This document shows, piece after piece, positions 12,201 through 25,100 of a stretch of 64,000 nt of DNA. The notes beneath the pieces are model-generated. The model saw only the letters and a program-made list of their open reading frames with translations. It was not told the DNA's origin and did not search any database. This DNA comes from Struthidea cinerea. Lineage: Eukaryota; Chordata; Aves; Passeriformes; Corcoracidae. Positions within the stretch are counted from its first letter, which is position 1; each line of letters starts with the position of its first letter. Position numbers and translations under genes: made by a program. The stretch lies in NCBI GenBank assembly GCA_013397865.1, contig VZTI01003778.1, positions 373,160-437,159 of the forward strand, read 5' to 3'.

Positions 12201-13565
12201 GCTGGGAGCTTTCTGTCTGCATGCAGCCGAAGGTGAAAGGCAGAACCTGGCCAAAATATGATGAAACTTTTCCATCTGCCTGCAAAACACAGCTGCCTGG
12301 TAGGAAGGCTCACAGTAGGTGCTGAGCAATGACTTAGGATATGTAGCAGGAGGTTATTAAAGTTTCAGTGAGAAACACTTTGAAAAATGACTAAATGTCA
12401 TAGTTTATTCTTATTAAGCGTTTTCCTGGTGAAAATAATGCTGCTTTTCCCAACGGCAGTTTGTCAATTGTACATTTTGCATCAAGAAAAATGTTTGCCA
12501 TTTAGAAATATTGAACAAAGCCCCATGTTAGATACAGGAAAAAAACAATGCACCTAAATATGGAATTTACTCAAAGAAATCTTGGTCATGTTATGTTATG
12601 TCACAGCTGACATGACAGAGATACCTATAAATTACAAGTTTTGGGGGGTTACCCATCCTTTTCCCCCAGTCCCCTACAAACTCATATGGTGCTATACCAC
12701 AGGGAAGGAAAAATGTATTTTCTCATGCAGAAAATATAGAAAAACATGCATTTCATTCCTAGATGAAAAAACGGTTTTTAGTTCACACCTGACTTCATTT
12801 GGAGAAACTCTCAAGATGCAGTGGTTGTACCTAAAATAACTAACCTTCTTCACACTAGCACTGAGGTGAACTCAGAATAGGGTCCCGGACCTCCAGAAAT
12901 GTTCACATCTGAGACAGAGCAGAATTTAACCCCAAATCTTAAATCACCAGCACATCTGGATGGAAGGGGATGGAGTTGTCTAAATGCCTGGCCCTGTCAA
13001 GGTCTGTGCAAGTGGTTTAGGAGGAGTCAGGCCAATGCAGGGTATTCCTGAGGCTCCTGCACAGTCCTGCATAAACCAGGGACTTCATTTTATCAATAAA
13101 CTTGGTGTAGCAGGTGTGATCTATGTTAACAGCTAAATGATGTAGTTATAATGTTGGGATTAATATTCCTATTTGTCCTGGAGTACAGCAGCATTTCTGA
13201 CAGATTTTTGGAGATTCCACTTCTATTACTGGAGATAGGGGGGTTTCTTTCCATCATCTTTTCTCACCCTGCGCTTCTCACTAACTGTGCATAAAAGCTC
13301 AGCATCCTTTCATGCCAGAACTGGACTCTGCAATGCAGATCCAGAGAGGAAAAAAATGCTTTACATTTCCCCCAAATATCAGGAAGAAAAGATTCTCATA
13401 CAGCTGACTTATTTGCTAAAACAGATTTGACCCAAATTAAGTGAAAGCATATGAACCATTGATGCTTTAAAAACAGTATGCTGCCATGGACTATCATTAT
13501 TATCACAACAGTTCTAGCAGAAATTGGGATCTTCCTTGATGACAGACAGCCTGCATGGCCTTTTT
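6247..13565. other. Non-coding, essentially repeat-free
   Basis: I recognise no gene or transposon over about 7.3 kb. The largest open frames (154 codons at 11232-11696, 124 at 9744-10118 minus, 120 at 11967-12329 minus) sit in GC-richer patches where opposite-strand frames are open too. No known domain is visible. The patch at 11591-11676 is an imperfect CTGCC-rich duplication, listed separately. Confidence 0.65.
11591..11676 (+). repeat. Imperfect 41-45 bp tandem duplication
   Basis: The segment CTGCCTGCCTGCCCTCCTG (11591-11609) and its sequel ending in a CACAG-type motif recurs at 11632-11676 with one extra CTGC unit. The CTGC slippage units inside each copy suggest replication slippage. 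Confidence 0.6.
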
Positions 13566-13614
13566 GAAGAGAGGGAGAGAGAGGGAGGGAGAGGGAGAGA
13601 GAGGGAGAGAGAGA
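13566..13614 (+). repeat. GA/GGGA microsatellite
   Basis: A nearly pure purine tract of about 49 bp alternates GAGA with GAGGGA units. Such homopurine tracts can form triplex (H-DNA) structures and are usually length-polymorphic. It lies in otherwise unremarkable DNA. Confidence 0.9.
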
Positions 13615-15055
13615 CCCACATGCTTTTTAATATAGATGTAACTTGTAACATCAATGGCACAGCTTAAATACCTAGAGACTTTACCACATCCCAGAGAAAT
13701 ACATCACCCAGGCTGTTTTAATCTCATCTTTAATTCTCTTTTTGCCTTCCACTGAATTTATGAAAAGATTGCAGAGATCCACAGTATCTCATCAGATATT
13801 TATTTATTCGTTTAAAATATTAATATGGGAGAATCCCATTACAATATTGCCAAGCAGGAAGCACCAAACAGAAGCAAAGGTTCTGCAAACTGATAAGATA
13901 CAGCTGCACATAACACCTCCCTAACATCTTTATGTGTTTTATTTCCCCACTTCTTTGAAGCCAGCTGTGGAGAAACCTTCAAGTGCTTTCTGATTTTGCA
14001 AAGCAAAAATTGGTTTGTAATGATATTTGGAAGGGTTTTTTTGCAAAAGTTTCTGTCTGGCAGGGATTCAGACTGGGATTAAGACCTCTGGTTTCATCCT
14101 CTTCAGGTTTTGAGGGCTCACCTGGAGAGGTCTCCAAAGAGGAAAGCTTTGCTGAGCATACTGAATAATTTTACTCTATCTGACCCCTTCTCTGCCTCTT
14201 ACTTCTAGAAGGATGTGGACCTTTTTAAAGAGACAAGGACAAGTGAGATGTTGCACCAAGGAGTGGTTCCCTAATCCCAAAATTCTCAAGAGGATGCTAC
14301 TCACTAGTTTATATTCTTCGAGCTGTTAAGGCATTTAAATCTGATTTCCCCCAAATTAAAACACTCTGTTTCAGTAGGCTCACTCAAAACATCACTTGCA
14401 AACTTTAGGAAAAGGGTGATGCTGCCTTGCAGCTCCCAGACCAGTTGTGGCATCCATAACCCCTATTTGTACAAATTCATCCACAGGAGCCCGCTGGTTT
14501 TGACTCAAGCCCCTTTCCCAGTGGCATGTCTGGCACAGCTTTGCCAACACTCAGCACAGACCTGCAAACTGGTATCTGTGCCTTGCAAATGTTAGTTCCC
14601 CTGCAGCAGAAGCAGGCTGGGGATAACTTGTCGAGCTCGTCCCTGTTGTGCCAACAAAGCCGAGACACAACTGTGGTGACAGCTCTCAGAACTGTGGCTG
14701 GAAAATTCAGGCTGATTTCAGGATCCAACAAAGCATGCCTCTCTCCACCTTGGCAGTGAAGAAGGCTGCTTATTTTCATAGTTAGCAGGCTCTTTATCCC
14801 CAAGAGGATTTGGTGGTATCCTGGTTTGTCAGCCACGGACCCCTCAGACACCTGTGCCTCTACCTCCCAGCAAAGGCAGAAGTGAGGCTGGTGCTAATGG
14901 CAGCAGACCCCCTCCAAAAAGCTGATCCTTGCAGCAGAGCAAAAGCCAGCAGGAGCAGGAGAAATCTGTGCTTACTCCATTTAAGCAAGAAACTCTTCAC
15001 CTAATTCAGCAAGAATGAGAGCGAATATCTCACTCAGAAGGAAGATAGAAAATGT
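13615..15055. other. Non-coding stretch, no gene seen
   Basis: There is no recognisable repeat or gene. Frames of 124 codons (14477-14851, minus) and 77 codons (14526-14759, plus) overlap on opposite strands in the same stop-poor patch and are treated as chance. Confidence 0.65.
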
Positions 15056-15240
15056 AGCTCTAAGCAATTAACACAATAGCAAATGTCCCTAGCACTGCCC
15101 CATATGGTGTGTAATTTAAATCCTCTTTTTCTCTATAAATGCTGCTGAAATTGATACATGACAATTTTAGAGCCAACTGAAGTTTAATTAATGTAAATCA
15201 TCTCAACATCTGAGTTTTAAGATATCTAAAAAAAATAATT
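15056..15240. promoter_or_regulatory. Candidate conserved non-coding element
   Basis: The sequence is non-repetitive and AT-rich. It has an E-box (CATATG, near 15103), a TTTAATTAATG double homeodomain core near 15183 and a GCAATTAACAC motif near 15064. Enhancer identity is inferred from texture only. Confidence 0.2.
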
Positions 15241-16375
15241 AGGATCAAATCAAACACGTTCCACTCATGCTGAGCCATGCAAGGTAAAACTGTGGAAAAA
15301 ACCGGATAAATTATGACATGTTGGAAGGTCAGCTTTTCCCCTTATTAAAGCAACAATGTCCAGGAGATGGTTCTCCTTTCTCTGTGGAGGACATGAGGGG
15401 TGTCCCTGAAAGGTGAACCCTCCTTGTGCAATCACGGCTTGCACGGGGAAATCAATATTAGCCAGGGAAAATGGAGCTGTGAGGGTATCTACACGTGCAA
15501 CTCAAACACTGGAAAGCTTCTCAGATTCTGCTGTCCCTGCTGTGAGAATATTGCATATAAATGAACAAACAAAAGAGTTTAGCGGAGGAGATTTACACCA
15601 CTGAAATCCACAGCCTATAAAGAAAAATGAGAAAGGCAGGAACAGCCCAGGATGCCTCACTTGCTCCCTTAGATAGCAGCAGATTATTTGCCTGCAGCAT
15701 AGCTTCTGCAGGCTCTCTGTTCCCCCTTTTCCTTAAATATTTGTTCAATGCCCTCCTGTTGTGAAAGGGCACTCCCTTCAAGCTGCAGTCAGCTGCAGGG
15801 CTCTTCTGACAGTAAGAATATTACTGACCTGAGGTATTTCTGACTCCAAACACGAGACCAAAGAGAAAATAAGCAAGACTGAGAAAGTGGATCTGCTATC
15901 ACAAGAACGCATCTGCAATTACAAGAGCACGCTGGAAACTGCATCTGCCTGTCTGGTTATGACATTTCAATTTCAGCCTTTCCTCTGTTTCAGAATGCAC
16001 ATTTGCCACCTATTCTCTAAAACTATACATATTTATTTCTTAGGCTTTTGAGCGCGGATACAGTTCCCTGAAATAAAGATTGCTGTGAATGATTGAGATG
16101 TGCCTTAATTACTGTACTGGTCCTCCCACATGTGCTCTAAAACCTGAGCTGGTTAAATTTCCAAGGTACAATAATATGGCCTGTAACTCTTGTATCCAGT
16201 AACAATAAATACCGTCATAATCAGTTTTCTTTAAGAGTTTGAATTTATGGCAGGAAAAAAATAACAGCAGAGTCAGGGTAACCAACAAACAAAACAGTGA
16301 CTTTGTAATCCCTGTTCAGTTTTCATTCTTCCATACAACCCATTTCTGCATCTCTTATTAATGAAGGTTTTGCTG
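15241..16375. other. Non-coding stretch
   Basis: There is no gene or transposon. Around 16050-16160 the sequence is AT-rich with a CCTTAATTAC site, but it is too short to judge. Confidence 0.6.
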
Positions 16376-16379
16376 CTGC

Positions 16380-16640
16380 AATGTGCCGTATGTGGGGCAG
16401 AATGTATTTAATTCGATATGTAATTATTATTATTAATGCACGTAAGCTCAGTGCAACCACTTCCCTTATCTCCAAGGTAAAATACAGTTCTCAGGTGAAT
16501 TTAAATCTGTCTTGCATTAGGATTGCTATTGATTTGAAGAGGGTTTCGTTTGAGTGCATTGTGTTATTCCTAATGGTTAATCAGTGTGTGCTGCAACATT
16601 CCCCCTTCCCTCTCCAAAGGGGTGCAAGTTCTTAAAATTG
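16380..16640. promoter_or_regulatory. Candidate conserved non-coding element
   Basis: A clean, repeat-free block with TATTTAATTCGATATG, a run of TAATTATTATTATTAATG, and GTTAATCAGTG. It is dense in homeodomain-type cores and includes CpGs (TTCGAT, CACGTAAG, TTTCGTTT) in a CpG-poor neighbourhood. An open frame of 84 codons crosses it but has no coding signature. Confidence 0.25.
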
Positions 16641-16974
16641 AAATACAAATGAAAAGAGGTGCCAGGTTGGATTTTTTTGGTTGGGGTTGGTTTGTTTTTA
16701 ACTAAAACACAGCTAAAAGCTGCAGAGAAGCACCTCCTTTAACAACTAAAACGTTTACATGTGCATGAGCAAAAAAGGCAGTGCTTCAATTTTTTCCAAT
16801 ATTGACTGAGTTTTTCAAGTCCACTGCTGCAGCCCTAGAAGATTCAGCTCAAATGCATCTGCTTATATAGAAAGCCATTTAATACCTCAGAGTGATTTCA
16901 AGACAGATTGTGGGTTTGCTGCAAGTGTGAGCATTATGAACGTACACACATAAAAGTACAAATGACTGTATGCT

Positions 16975-17240
16975 CTTCTCTTTCATTAACGACCGGGTTC
17001 GTCCTAGCAAAATGTAGGTCATTTTGTTCCTGCTTGCTTCTCCCACTGTCAGGTTCACACGCAGCCGTTTTCTCAAGCCGTCTCTTCCGTGGCCATTTGC
17101 ATTTTGCTCCAGTCCCCAGATTTCAGCTGCGAGAATATTAACCCTGCCTATCAACTGCAGGGGAGAACGGTGTATTTCCTACTTCCAAATTAATTTAAAA
17201 GCATGCACTTTTGACAAGGTAAATAGTCCTGCTTAATATT
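16975..17240. promoter_or_regulatory. Candidate conserved element with octamer site
   Basis: Contains a perfect octamer ATTTGCAT (17095-17102), the POU-factor site, in CpG-bearing, non-repetitive sequence. A CCAAATTAATTTAAAAGC homeodomain-type site follows near 17187. Five or more CpGs (ACGACCGGGTTCG, CACGCAGCCG) lie between 16985 and 17090, which is unusual for the region. Enhancer or promoter-proximal function is inference. Confidence 0.3.
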
Positions 17241-20200
17241 GGCTAGCAAATACTGACAGTTACTTACAAAGCAGAGAAAAAAAAAAATGTGGAGCAACTG
17301 TTTGTGCAGACAGGGCTGGCACTTACACAGGAATTCATCTTAAATATCAACACTGGCACTCCTGACAGCCATTGGAAACACACTCTAGCAGTAAAAACTT
17401 CAGGGTGCTAGACTTCACTATAAGAATCTCTTTTTCACAAAAGCGTATGTACATACATTAGAGGCATCTAAACCCTGCAAAATGCCTATCACACCCTCTA
17501 TTTCTCTTAAAACAAACACATCCCCCACCACTCTGTATAGTTATTTTTTATTCCACCTGGCACAAGAGAATAAGGCTCAGTTGCATGTGGTAAAGAGAGA
17601 TTTTTTTCCTCGTCCTCCCCCTAACCAAAACAAATTTCTAAAGACAAAAGGAAAGCTTCTAGTGCTTGGTATTCTTCCTTCACAACCCATGTATCACACA
17701 TAATTAGCAAGTTAAACCTACAAATTAGATATCGTAATTTGGTAATTATGCCACAATCTGGTATTATTTAACCTCTTTTTGCCCGAGTGAGAAGATTCCA
17801 CACTATGTTTTGCTATTGCAAAACACAGTCCAGTTGTCTGCCCTTACTGCTGATTTTTCATTCTCAAGTGAGAATCTGGAGGGAAGGTGAAAGTACACAA
17901 ATTTGAAGTTTTTGCTGTTATTGTTCTGCTTCACTTAACATCTACAGCCAAGACTCTCATCAAAAGCTGTATTTATCATGCCCACAAAATACAGCCAGCC
18001 TACATTCTACCTCAGACTGCACACGATGCAATTTGTAAACACTTTCTGTAAACTCTTTCTAAAATACAAAATGCAAAGAGGTTTTGCTTACAGAGGATAG
18101 GGGTTATAAATGCCTAGAAGAAAACCACTTCTTTTATCCTACAGGTGAAACATCCAGATTCTTTCTGTGCAGTGAAACCAGTGTTATATTTACTTACAAC
18201 TGTCAAAGTCGAGCTCTGAAACGTTTGCTCATGTTAAACACGTAGGGAATGACTCGTAAAAAGTACCTCTAGCCTCTCAAAGGAGCTTCCCAGAACAAGC
18301 ATCCTGTCCAGTGAGTTATTCAGGGGAAAAAAAAAAAAGGGGGGGGGCAAAGCTATTACAGGCATGGTCCAGAGTCGCAGGAGAAGCACAGCAGCACAAA
18401 CAGCAGCAGACGAGAAGCCCTCTTGGAGAATGTCTCATTTTCCTTGACTTTGTAATCAGTCCTTTCTGAGGACCTCTTTAGCCTCCCCAGTTCCTAATCA
18501 ATCAGGAATGGATGGAGAAGTGGATGCTAGATGTATTTATAGGGGTTTTTTTTCTACTTTAAAAATTTGCCCCATATGCTGGAACAATTATTTAGGGGAA
18601 AGGAAAGTAGGATTCTTCCCAAAGCTTTCATGTGAAGGGGGAATGCAGGGAGCAGGAGGAAGTCTTAAAAATTATGTGCAGATGCCTGGGAACACAGGTA
18701 GCCACAGGGTGCCGAACACTCCTGATCTTCAGCTTATTTCCTGCTGCATTTGCTATCGACATCATTGTCATTCCTTGGCCGTGGCTCTGACTGGGGAAGG
18801 TACTCAAGCAGGCACCTCATTTTAAGCATAAGAATTCCCAAAGGGATTAGCCGGGCAAAGAAATATTTGGTGGCAGTGCTCGCCCTCCCAGACCCCAAAA
18901 GGTGATTCTCACTGCGTCCTGCAGAGCTTCGCATTTATTTAAAGAACGGTTTAAAAACGAAATAATTGCCTTTTCATTTCAATCCCCCACCGCACCTCTT
19001 CCCATAGCACCGGGCTCTGAGCACCTCTCCATTCCTGTTCCTGGTTATGCAGTGTGGACAATGCTATACAGGAAAGAATTTTTAATACTGGTCTTAGTGA
19101 GGAAATATTCACTATCCAGCTCAAGGTATTTAAAATCAACAAGCCAATTAATATTTTTGCCTACTTTTTCAAGTACACAAACTGGAAAAAGTGACTGTCA
19201 GAGATTTTGCTGGTTTTACTTAGCGATGCTGTTGAAAAATGCTTGTTTATTCCTTTCATGCAGTCTCCAATGGCACAAGTAAATCAAGGTCTGTTTTCCC
19301 AAATCATGACATAAAACCCGATAAATAACTGACAGCACTTTCTTTGCAACACTTTAAATAAGCAATTTCCCAAAAGGTCAGGAAACACTGTAGGAATAAA
19401 AATAAAAAAAAATAAAAAATTTTTAAAAAAGTCAAATGATAATGATAAAGTAAGCTTTTGCCCAATTAAACTGCTTGAGAAAATATGTATGGAAAGGTAA
19501 AAAAAAGGCTTCAAGGAAACATTACACTATTTCTTACTGAACTTTTTTAGTTCCAGGGTAATGAAAATGTGCTGCTGGAAGTTATTGTTTTTTTCCTTAC
19601 ACACTTCAGCCTGATATCTTAAGATAGATTTTAATGCCAAGTGTTGACTTTATGGAGGAGATATTGGAAAACAGAAAGCAAACACAGTCATAAATAATAC
19701 TACTGCATTTAGTATGGATCTGGCTTTCCTTTTAGAGCACTGCCTTTTTAATCTCCAGAATTACTCAAAGCTGCAGCAATTGGCATTAGCTGGCATGCCT
19801 GAATACAAAAACAGATAATATTTGTTGCTTCTTTTAAAATGGTTAACATCAGTCCACTGGCAACAAGGAGAAAGAGAAATATCCATTCTGAAGTTGGTGT
19901 GAAAATGAACACCAATACAGGAGAGAAGCTGTCATATTTGATTTGAGGATTATAGAAGCCTGAGCTACCTGCTGGGTAGCCCGCAATAATGAGAGGGGAG
20001 CGACTTTCAGTAATTTTTCAAAAGCCCCTGAGTATCTGAATAAACTTGACTGAAACTCAGTGGGTCCTGGGACCCCAAGGAGCCACCTACTTGTGAAAAA
20101 GTTTCCCCTTATCAACTCCCATTTTCAGCAGCAGCATTTTCCCACATGCTTTGCTGCAGTGCTGACAGCTGTGAAAGGATAAGCCGCTGAAGAAAAATTA

Positions 20201-21080
20201 AATATTTGGCCAAAAAGTCAGTCCTCTTGCAAATATACTGCAAAGCTAATCATCTCCCCTTTAGCTAAGTAGCTTCAGCCTCTTTGCTGCAAGTATCCCT
20301 CTCCCTTCCAGTGGCTCCCTTGCCCTGCTGCCTCCTAAAACACCCCAGGTCTCATCTCCTGAAAATTTCCAGCATTTCTCCTTTCAGCATTACCTTCAAA
20401 TATGTCTCCTAAATTTGCCTCCCCCAGGACCTGGATGCAGATGGCTGCATGGTACAGGGAAACAAGCAGGACAGCCCATGGAAATTATTATGCAGCCAAG
20501 TTCTCTCCACCTGGGATGTAGGAAAGTCTCAGCCTGCATCTGAAATTCCCTTAAAGCAGTTGTAGAAACTCTAAGAAAGTAAGTGGCACACAGATCTAAT
20601 TACTCTCCATTTTGGGTACCACAGTACTGAAATAGCTCAGTGTGGTTCCACCAACGTCACAGAACTTTGCCAGGACAGTGATTTTTCTCTTCTCCATGCC
20701 CTGTTCACACACGCCTCCGCCGCAAGCCTCCTGTGGAGCCTCCTCACTTGGTCCTCCTCACCTCTGCACACACTTCCCATAAAACATGCAACTTGGGTGA
20801 AACCAAAACTTGTGGAGTTTATGGCACGGAGGATCCCCATCTTTTCACCTGTATTTTACAGACTCTGGGCACAAGTCCATATGCTGGTGGGAGCTGCTGC
20901 ACCCCAGGGACGTTTCCAGCACTTAATCTGTGCCACAGAGCAGGGGTGGCCCTGAAGCAACAAGGAGCTTCCCAACCTGTAATTAAGGGCAGCAAGACAG
21001 AGGCATTAGTCTCATGAAGAAAAGAAACCCAGCAGGTTTCAGCAGGTGCAAAACCTAACCTGATTTGCTGTGCATGTGTG
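17241..21080. other. Non-coding stretch, no gene seen
   Basis: No transposon or gene is recognised. Homopolymers occur at 17278-17287 (A) and at the A12G9 run, which is listed separately. The 126-codon frame at 18902-19282 is AT-rich and shows no domain. 19395-19430 is an A/T simple-sequence patch. Confidence 0.6.
18327..18347 (+). repeat. A12G9 homopolymer junction
   Basis: Twelve A followed directly by nine G. Runs of this kind are error-prone in sequencing, so the exact lengths should not be trusted. Confidence 0.85.
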
Positions 21081-21098
21081 CCCCTCCCCCCCCTCCCC
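21081..21098 (-). other. G-quadruplex motif on minus strand
   Basis: The plus strand reads C4-T-C8-T-C4. The minus strand therefore carries G-tracts enough for four runs of three or more with loops of one base, a strong canonical G4 pattern. It sits about 190 bp upstream of the CpG-enriched segment. Confidence 0.7.
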
Positions 21099-21269
21099 AT
21101 TTTGGAATTTCCTATGGATTTTCAGTCATTTTAGCTTCAGTAGAAGAGGAAGTTGAATGACTCGCAGACCTTCTGCACCTCCCAGGCTGCAGAAGAAAAC
21201 TGGCAGATTTATTTGCATTTTATTTCTTCATAGCTGGAGCAACTGCAGGTGGGAGCTCAGGAGTTAAAG

Positions 21270-22170
21270 GAGGGGGACGGGGCTTCCATGGTGTTTCTGC
21301 AGAACGCAACGTTTGCGTGTATCAAACCTTCAACAAACACTCCCACAGCTGAGTTAAACTTCCTTGCGGTGATGTGCCCCTCCTCAGAAATCACAGGCAA
21401 TCTGCTCTCAAGTGCCTTTGAGCAAACCTGCCACGCTCCCCGGTCAGGGGGGAGGTGGGAGGGAAGGAACCCCCATCCCTCATGACTAAAACATGCCCCA
21501 CTGCCAAACCGCTGGCAGAGTTACCCACTGGAGAGCCCGGGTAACACTGCATTGGGAAGTGCTTTCGCCTGAGGTGGCTTTCGTGGAGGCCATGTTTGCG
21601 TGCAAACCTCCACTTACAGCAACACGGGGCAGCCGAGCTGATGTTCATACAAGTGTAAACTTACAGCAAAAGGCAGGAACCGCCGGAGACGGCACGGAGC
21701 TCCAGCCAGTCAGCATGGCAAGCGGCTCATCTTTTATTGAAGGCATCTCCTCAGAGGAGAGCTAAAAATTCACTCGATGCCGTCGGGAAAGTGTCTGTTT
21801 TGGCTGCAGAGAATGGTTCCCGATCACGGAAAGATAAAAACATCAAAATAAGCTAATAGGGATATGCCTTGAAATTCAGTCCCAGTGGACGTAGGGCCAG
21901 GTTTCCTGGGGACACGTTAAGCACGGCTCAGGGCATTGCGGCACGCAGGCGCACTGCTGCCAAGCAGGGCTGAGGCAGGCAGAGAGGAGATGCTCCAGAG
22001 AAAGGACATCCAGCAAGAGGGGAAAAAAGGAAAGAAAAAACAAGTAAAAAGAAAAAATTGGAAAAAAATATCCCCTCTTCTCTAATATCGTAGCCAAGCA
22101 TGGCAGAGTGCATTTGTCAAGCAGGATTAAAGGCCGGACAGGGATGACACAAAGAGATCGGATTCTTGAA
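21270..22170. promoter_or_regulatory. Weakly CpG-enriched segment
   Basis: By eye there are about 24 CpGs in 21270-21830, against roughly one per 100 bases or fewer nearby. Clusters lie at 21301-21320 (AACGCAACGTTTGCGTG), 21680-21700 (ACCGCCGGAGACGGCACGG) and 21775-21790. Enrichment continues more thinly to about 22170. It could be a weak CpG island or an alternative promoter. Overlapping open frames (90 codons at 21493-21765 plus, 123 at 21876-22247 minus) reflect the high GC and show no domain. No TATA box or clear splice context was identified. Confidence 0.35.
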
Positions 22171-25100
22171 ATCTCCCCAAAAACCTCCCCTTGTGCTTCT
22201 GCTCTCACACAGTTACTGTTTGCCCTTATGAATCCGTTAATGTACATCTTAACTTTGAGTTTTATCCTTCACTCTCTTCTCCTCTTCCTCCTTCCACACA
22301 GCTTCTCAGCTGAGAGGTTGAAATGAAAATAATTTGAGTTTCTGGGGAAACAAAGCTCCCGTGTGTGCTGTGATTGAGCCCGCTGACCAGTTTTAGTTTA
22401 TCTTTTATGTGCTTCCTACAAGTTTTCTGCAAGCTGGCATTGACAGGAAAGACCTTATCAGTGTCTCTACCAAAGGCAAGTTTATTAGACATGACAAAAC
22501 CCACATGAGAGAGAGCTGGACTTGGCTAGGTTCCACTATTTCTGGGCTGATGCAACTTGTTTTTCCAAACCTGCTAGCATGAGGTAAGACTCAGGCAGAC
22601 ACTCTGCAGAGGACCTTCCATCTCACACAATCCTATGCAACAGATTTATTCAAACCATTAATGCTGGCCACTAATGGTTTGAACAGTGCAGTGCTTTTTT
22701 TTATAAACCACTGTAACTCATGGGCAAACTTCTTGATTATATTTACACAACTGACCTATTGTAAAAGATCATGTCATAAAACATCCTGCCAGAACCAAGT
22801 ACAAGAGGTTAAGAAAACATGTCACAGCAGCGCAGCTTTCTTAGCTCAGTACTTGCTGTGATCAGCCCATGCTCTCTCCAGCACTTATCGAGCGTCCCAG
22901 CACTTAATTATTGCAAGGTGAAAAATCATGCATCAGTATGATAATACTTTAAGATTGTATCTATGATCACTTAGAAGAGTTGGATCAAATAGTCCCAAAG
23001 CAGACCTTAGTGAGTGAATCTACCCACTATCCACCCAACAGTATTCATTTTCAAAAGTAAATTGACTGTAATTCTTTGTGCCTGTCAATCTGCCTGATTT
23101 TATTGGACTCTGCTGGATTCTGAAATAGAAAAGCCCTATCTCCTTGCAATGCCTGTGTTGTTTTTTTTTTTTAAGGCCTTCTTACAGCAAGCCCTGAAAT
23201 GAAATGTTGTCAAGTTTTTATTTCACTGATTACCCTTTTTCTTTACTAATTAGCCATGTAAAAACAGATTGAAAACACTGAGACTGGCAAAATCACCTAT
23301 GTCTCTCACTAACATTGCTGCATCAACCAACAGCAGGATTTAAAGCACAGCATTTTTTGTTCCCAGTTGCATCAGGTTATGGCTGCGCATCCTCCCACAT
23401 CTTTTTTTTATTATCACAAAAAGATGCACGATCCTGAACTGAGTGCCACTTCCAGTAATGCTCTCCCTTGCAGATGCATGCCATGATGATTCCATGGGCT
23501 TTCCTGTCTCCTTTCTGATCCTCAGGTGGAAGGCGTTCTCTCTGTCATTATGATTATTTTCCTGGCTTCTAAAGCAGCATAACTTGGCTCAGCCTCTGTG
23601 AAGCCTGCTGAGCTACGCCAGCTTCCACCAGCCGAGAACCTGGACCAGATTATCCCAACAGCTCCTACGAAAGCCAGCTATGGACAATGCAAGAAGTATA
23701 AATAGAGCTGTTTCTCCCCTCATCCAAAAAGCAGTAGTTCCAATCCCAAAAGCAGAGTTGGTTGTTTCTTTAAAAAAAAAAAAAGGATTTAAAATTACTT
23801 TAATTATCTTTTGATGTATTCACACAGGGTTCTATTTTTCAAGATTTTTCTCACAGGACCCAGGCAAAAATTTGCTTTATGGTGATGAAAGCTCAAGTTC
23901 TGCAAGACCTGGAAGTTGCCAAGTCCCATGACTTAATAAGAAGATCTCCAGAGCCAGCTGCAGAGCTGGTGCTTACCAAGAACACAGGAAGGGAAACAAT
24001 GCCAACACAGCCCACTAGCCAAGAGTCTGGTGGTAAGAAACCCTGCCAAAACATGCAGTGCCCAAAAGCTTGCAAACCTAGCCTGAACCAGCAGCAAGGA
24101 CCCATCTCTTCAGGGGTGGGACTGGATGATGACATCTACTATTTCCTTAGCATGAGAGCCTTCCCTTTATTTAATTTAGAAAAACAACTTTGTCAGAAAT
24201 CTCCATCACTGAAAATGAAAGGTTTAAAATACTGCTGACACCTCCTGGAAAACTTTGAAAAACCTCCTAGGTCACTTGAAAATGACCCTCTATCACACTT
24301 TTGCCTGCTCTTTTAATCCTTGCTACAGGACATTTGTGTAGGTCCATCAGCCAAGGTTAAAAAACCCAAACTTATAACCAAGACAAAAATTATTATTACT
24401 ACAGTTAGCAATTGGTTTCAGATCTTGTTCTTCCATGCTACATTCTCTGTGTCTTCTTTAAACAAGAAGAAAATTAATTAAAAATGAATTCTTCCATGCT
24501 TGTCAAGCTCTCTTCTGCCAAGGCAGCATTTCTCAGGTTTCCCCCCAGATGCTGGGGCAGGCAGCTGCTGAGCACAGGGGAACATCAAGAAGCTGCCTTG
24601 CCCCACTGAGTTACAGCTACAATAAGCGTGACCTAAGGCCCCCTTTATATCTTTTTTTTTAGCTTATAATGCATACAGATATGCACACACACTCTCTTTT
24701 TGGTGTGATCTTTCTCCTGTCTTATCTCTAGAAATAAACGCTGCTTGGTCCTTAGCAGAGCACCAACTCAGGCATAGCTGGGAATAAGTCCTTTTGAAAC
24801 ATGCAAAGGTGCTCAGTGGATGAATAAAAGTCACCCAAGTCCCTGATACATCCAAGCTGTCATTTTCTGTCGGTCTTTGACAGTTCCCTCATTTTTTTTA
24901 AGACAATATTGATAGCACCACATAATGAAATCATTATGAGGCGAGGCCTCAAATCCACTCCCCAAAGCCAAGAGTAAAACTTAAATCATTTTGCTGAAAG
25001 CATAACGTGCTGTTTTTCTCATTTTCTCATTTCAGATAATTTGTTTCCTATTTTTAAGCTTATGTCCATAGCTTCAAGTACAAAAACTATCAGGTTATAT

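Noticed and set aside
24921..24938. CATAATG-AAAT-CATTATG hairpin
   Set aside because: Seven-base arms in AT-rich DNA are expected by chance.
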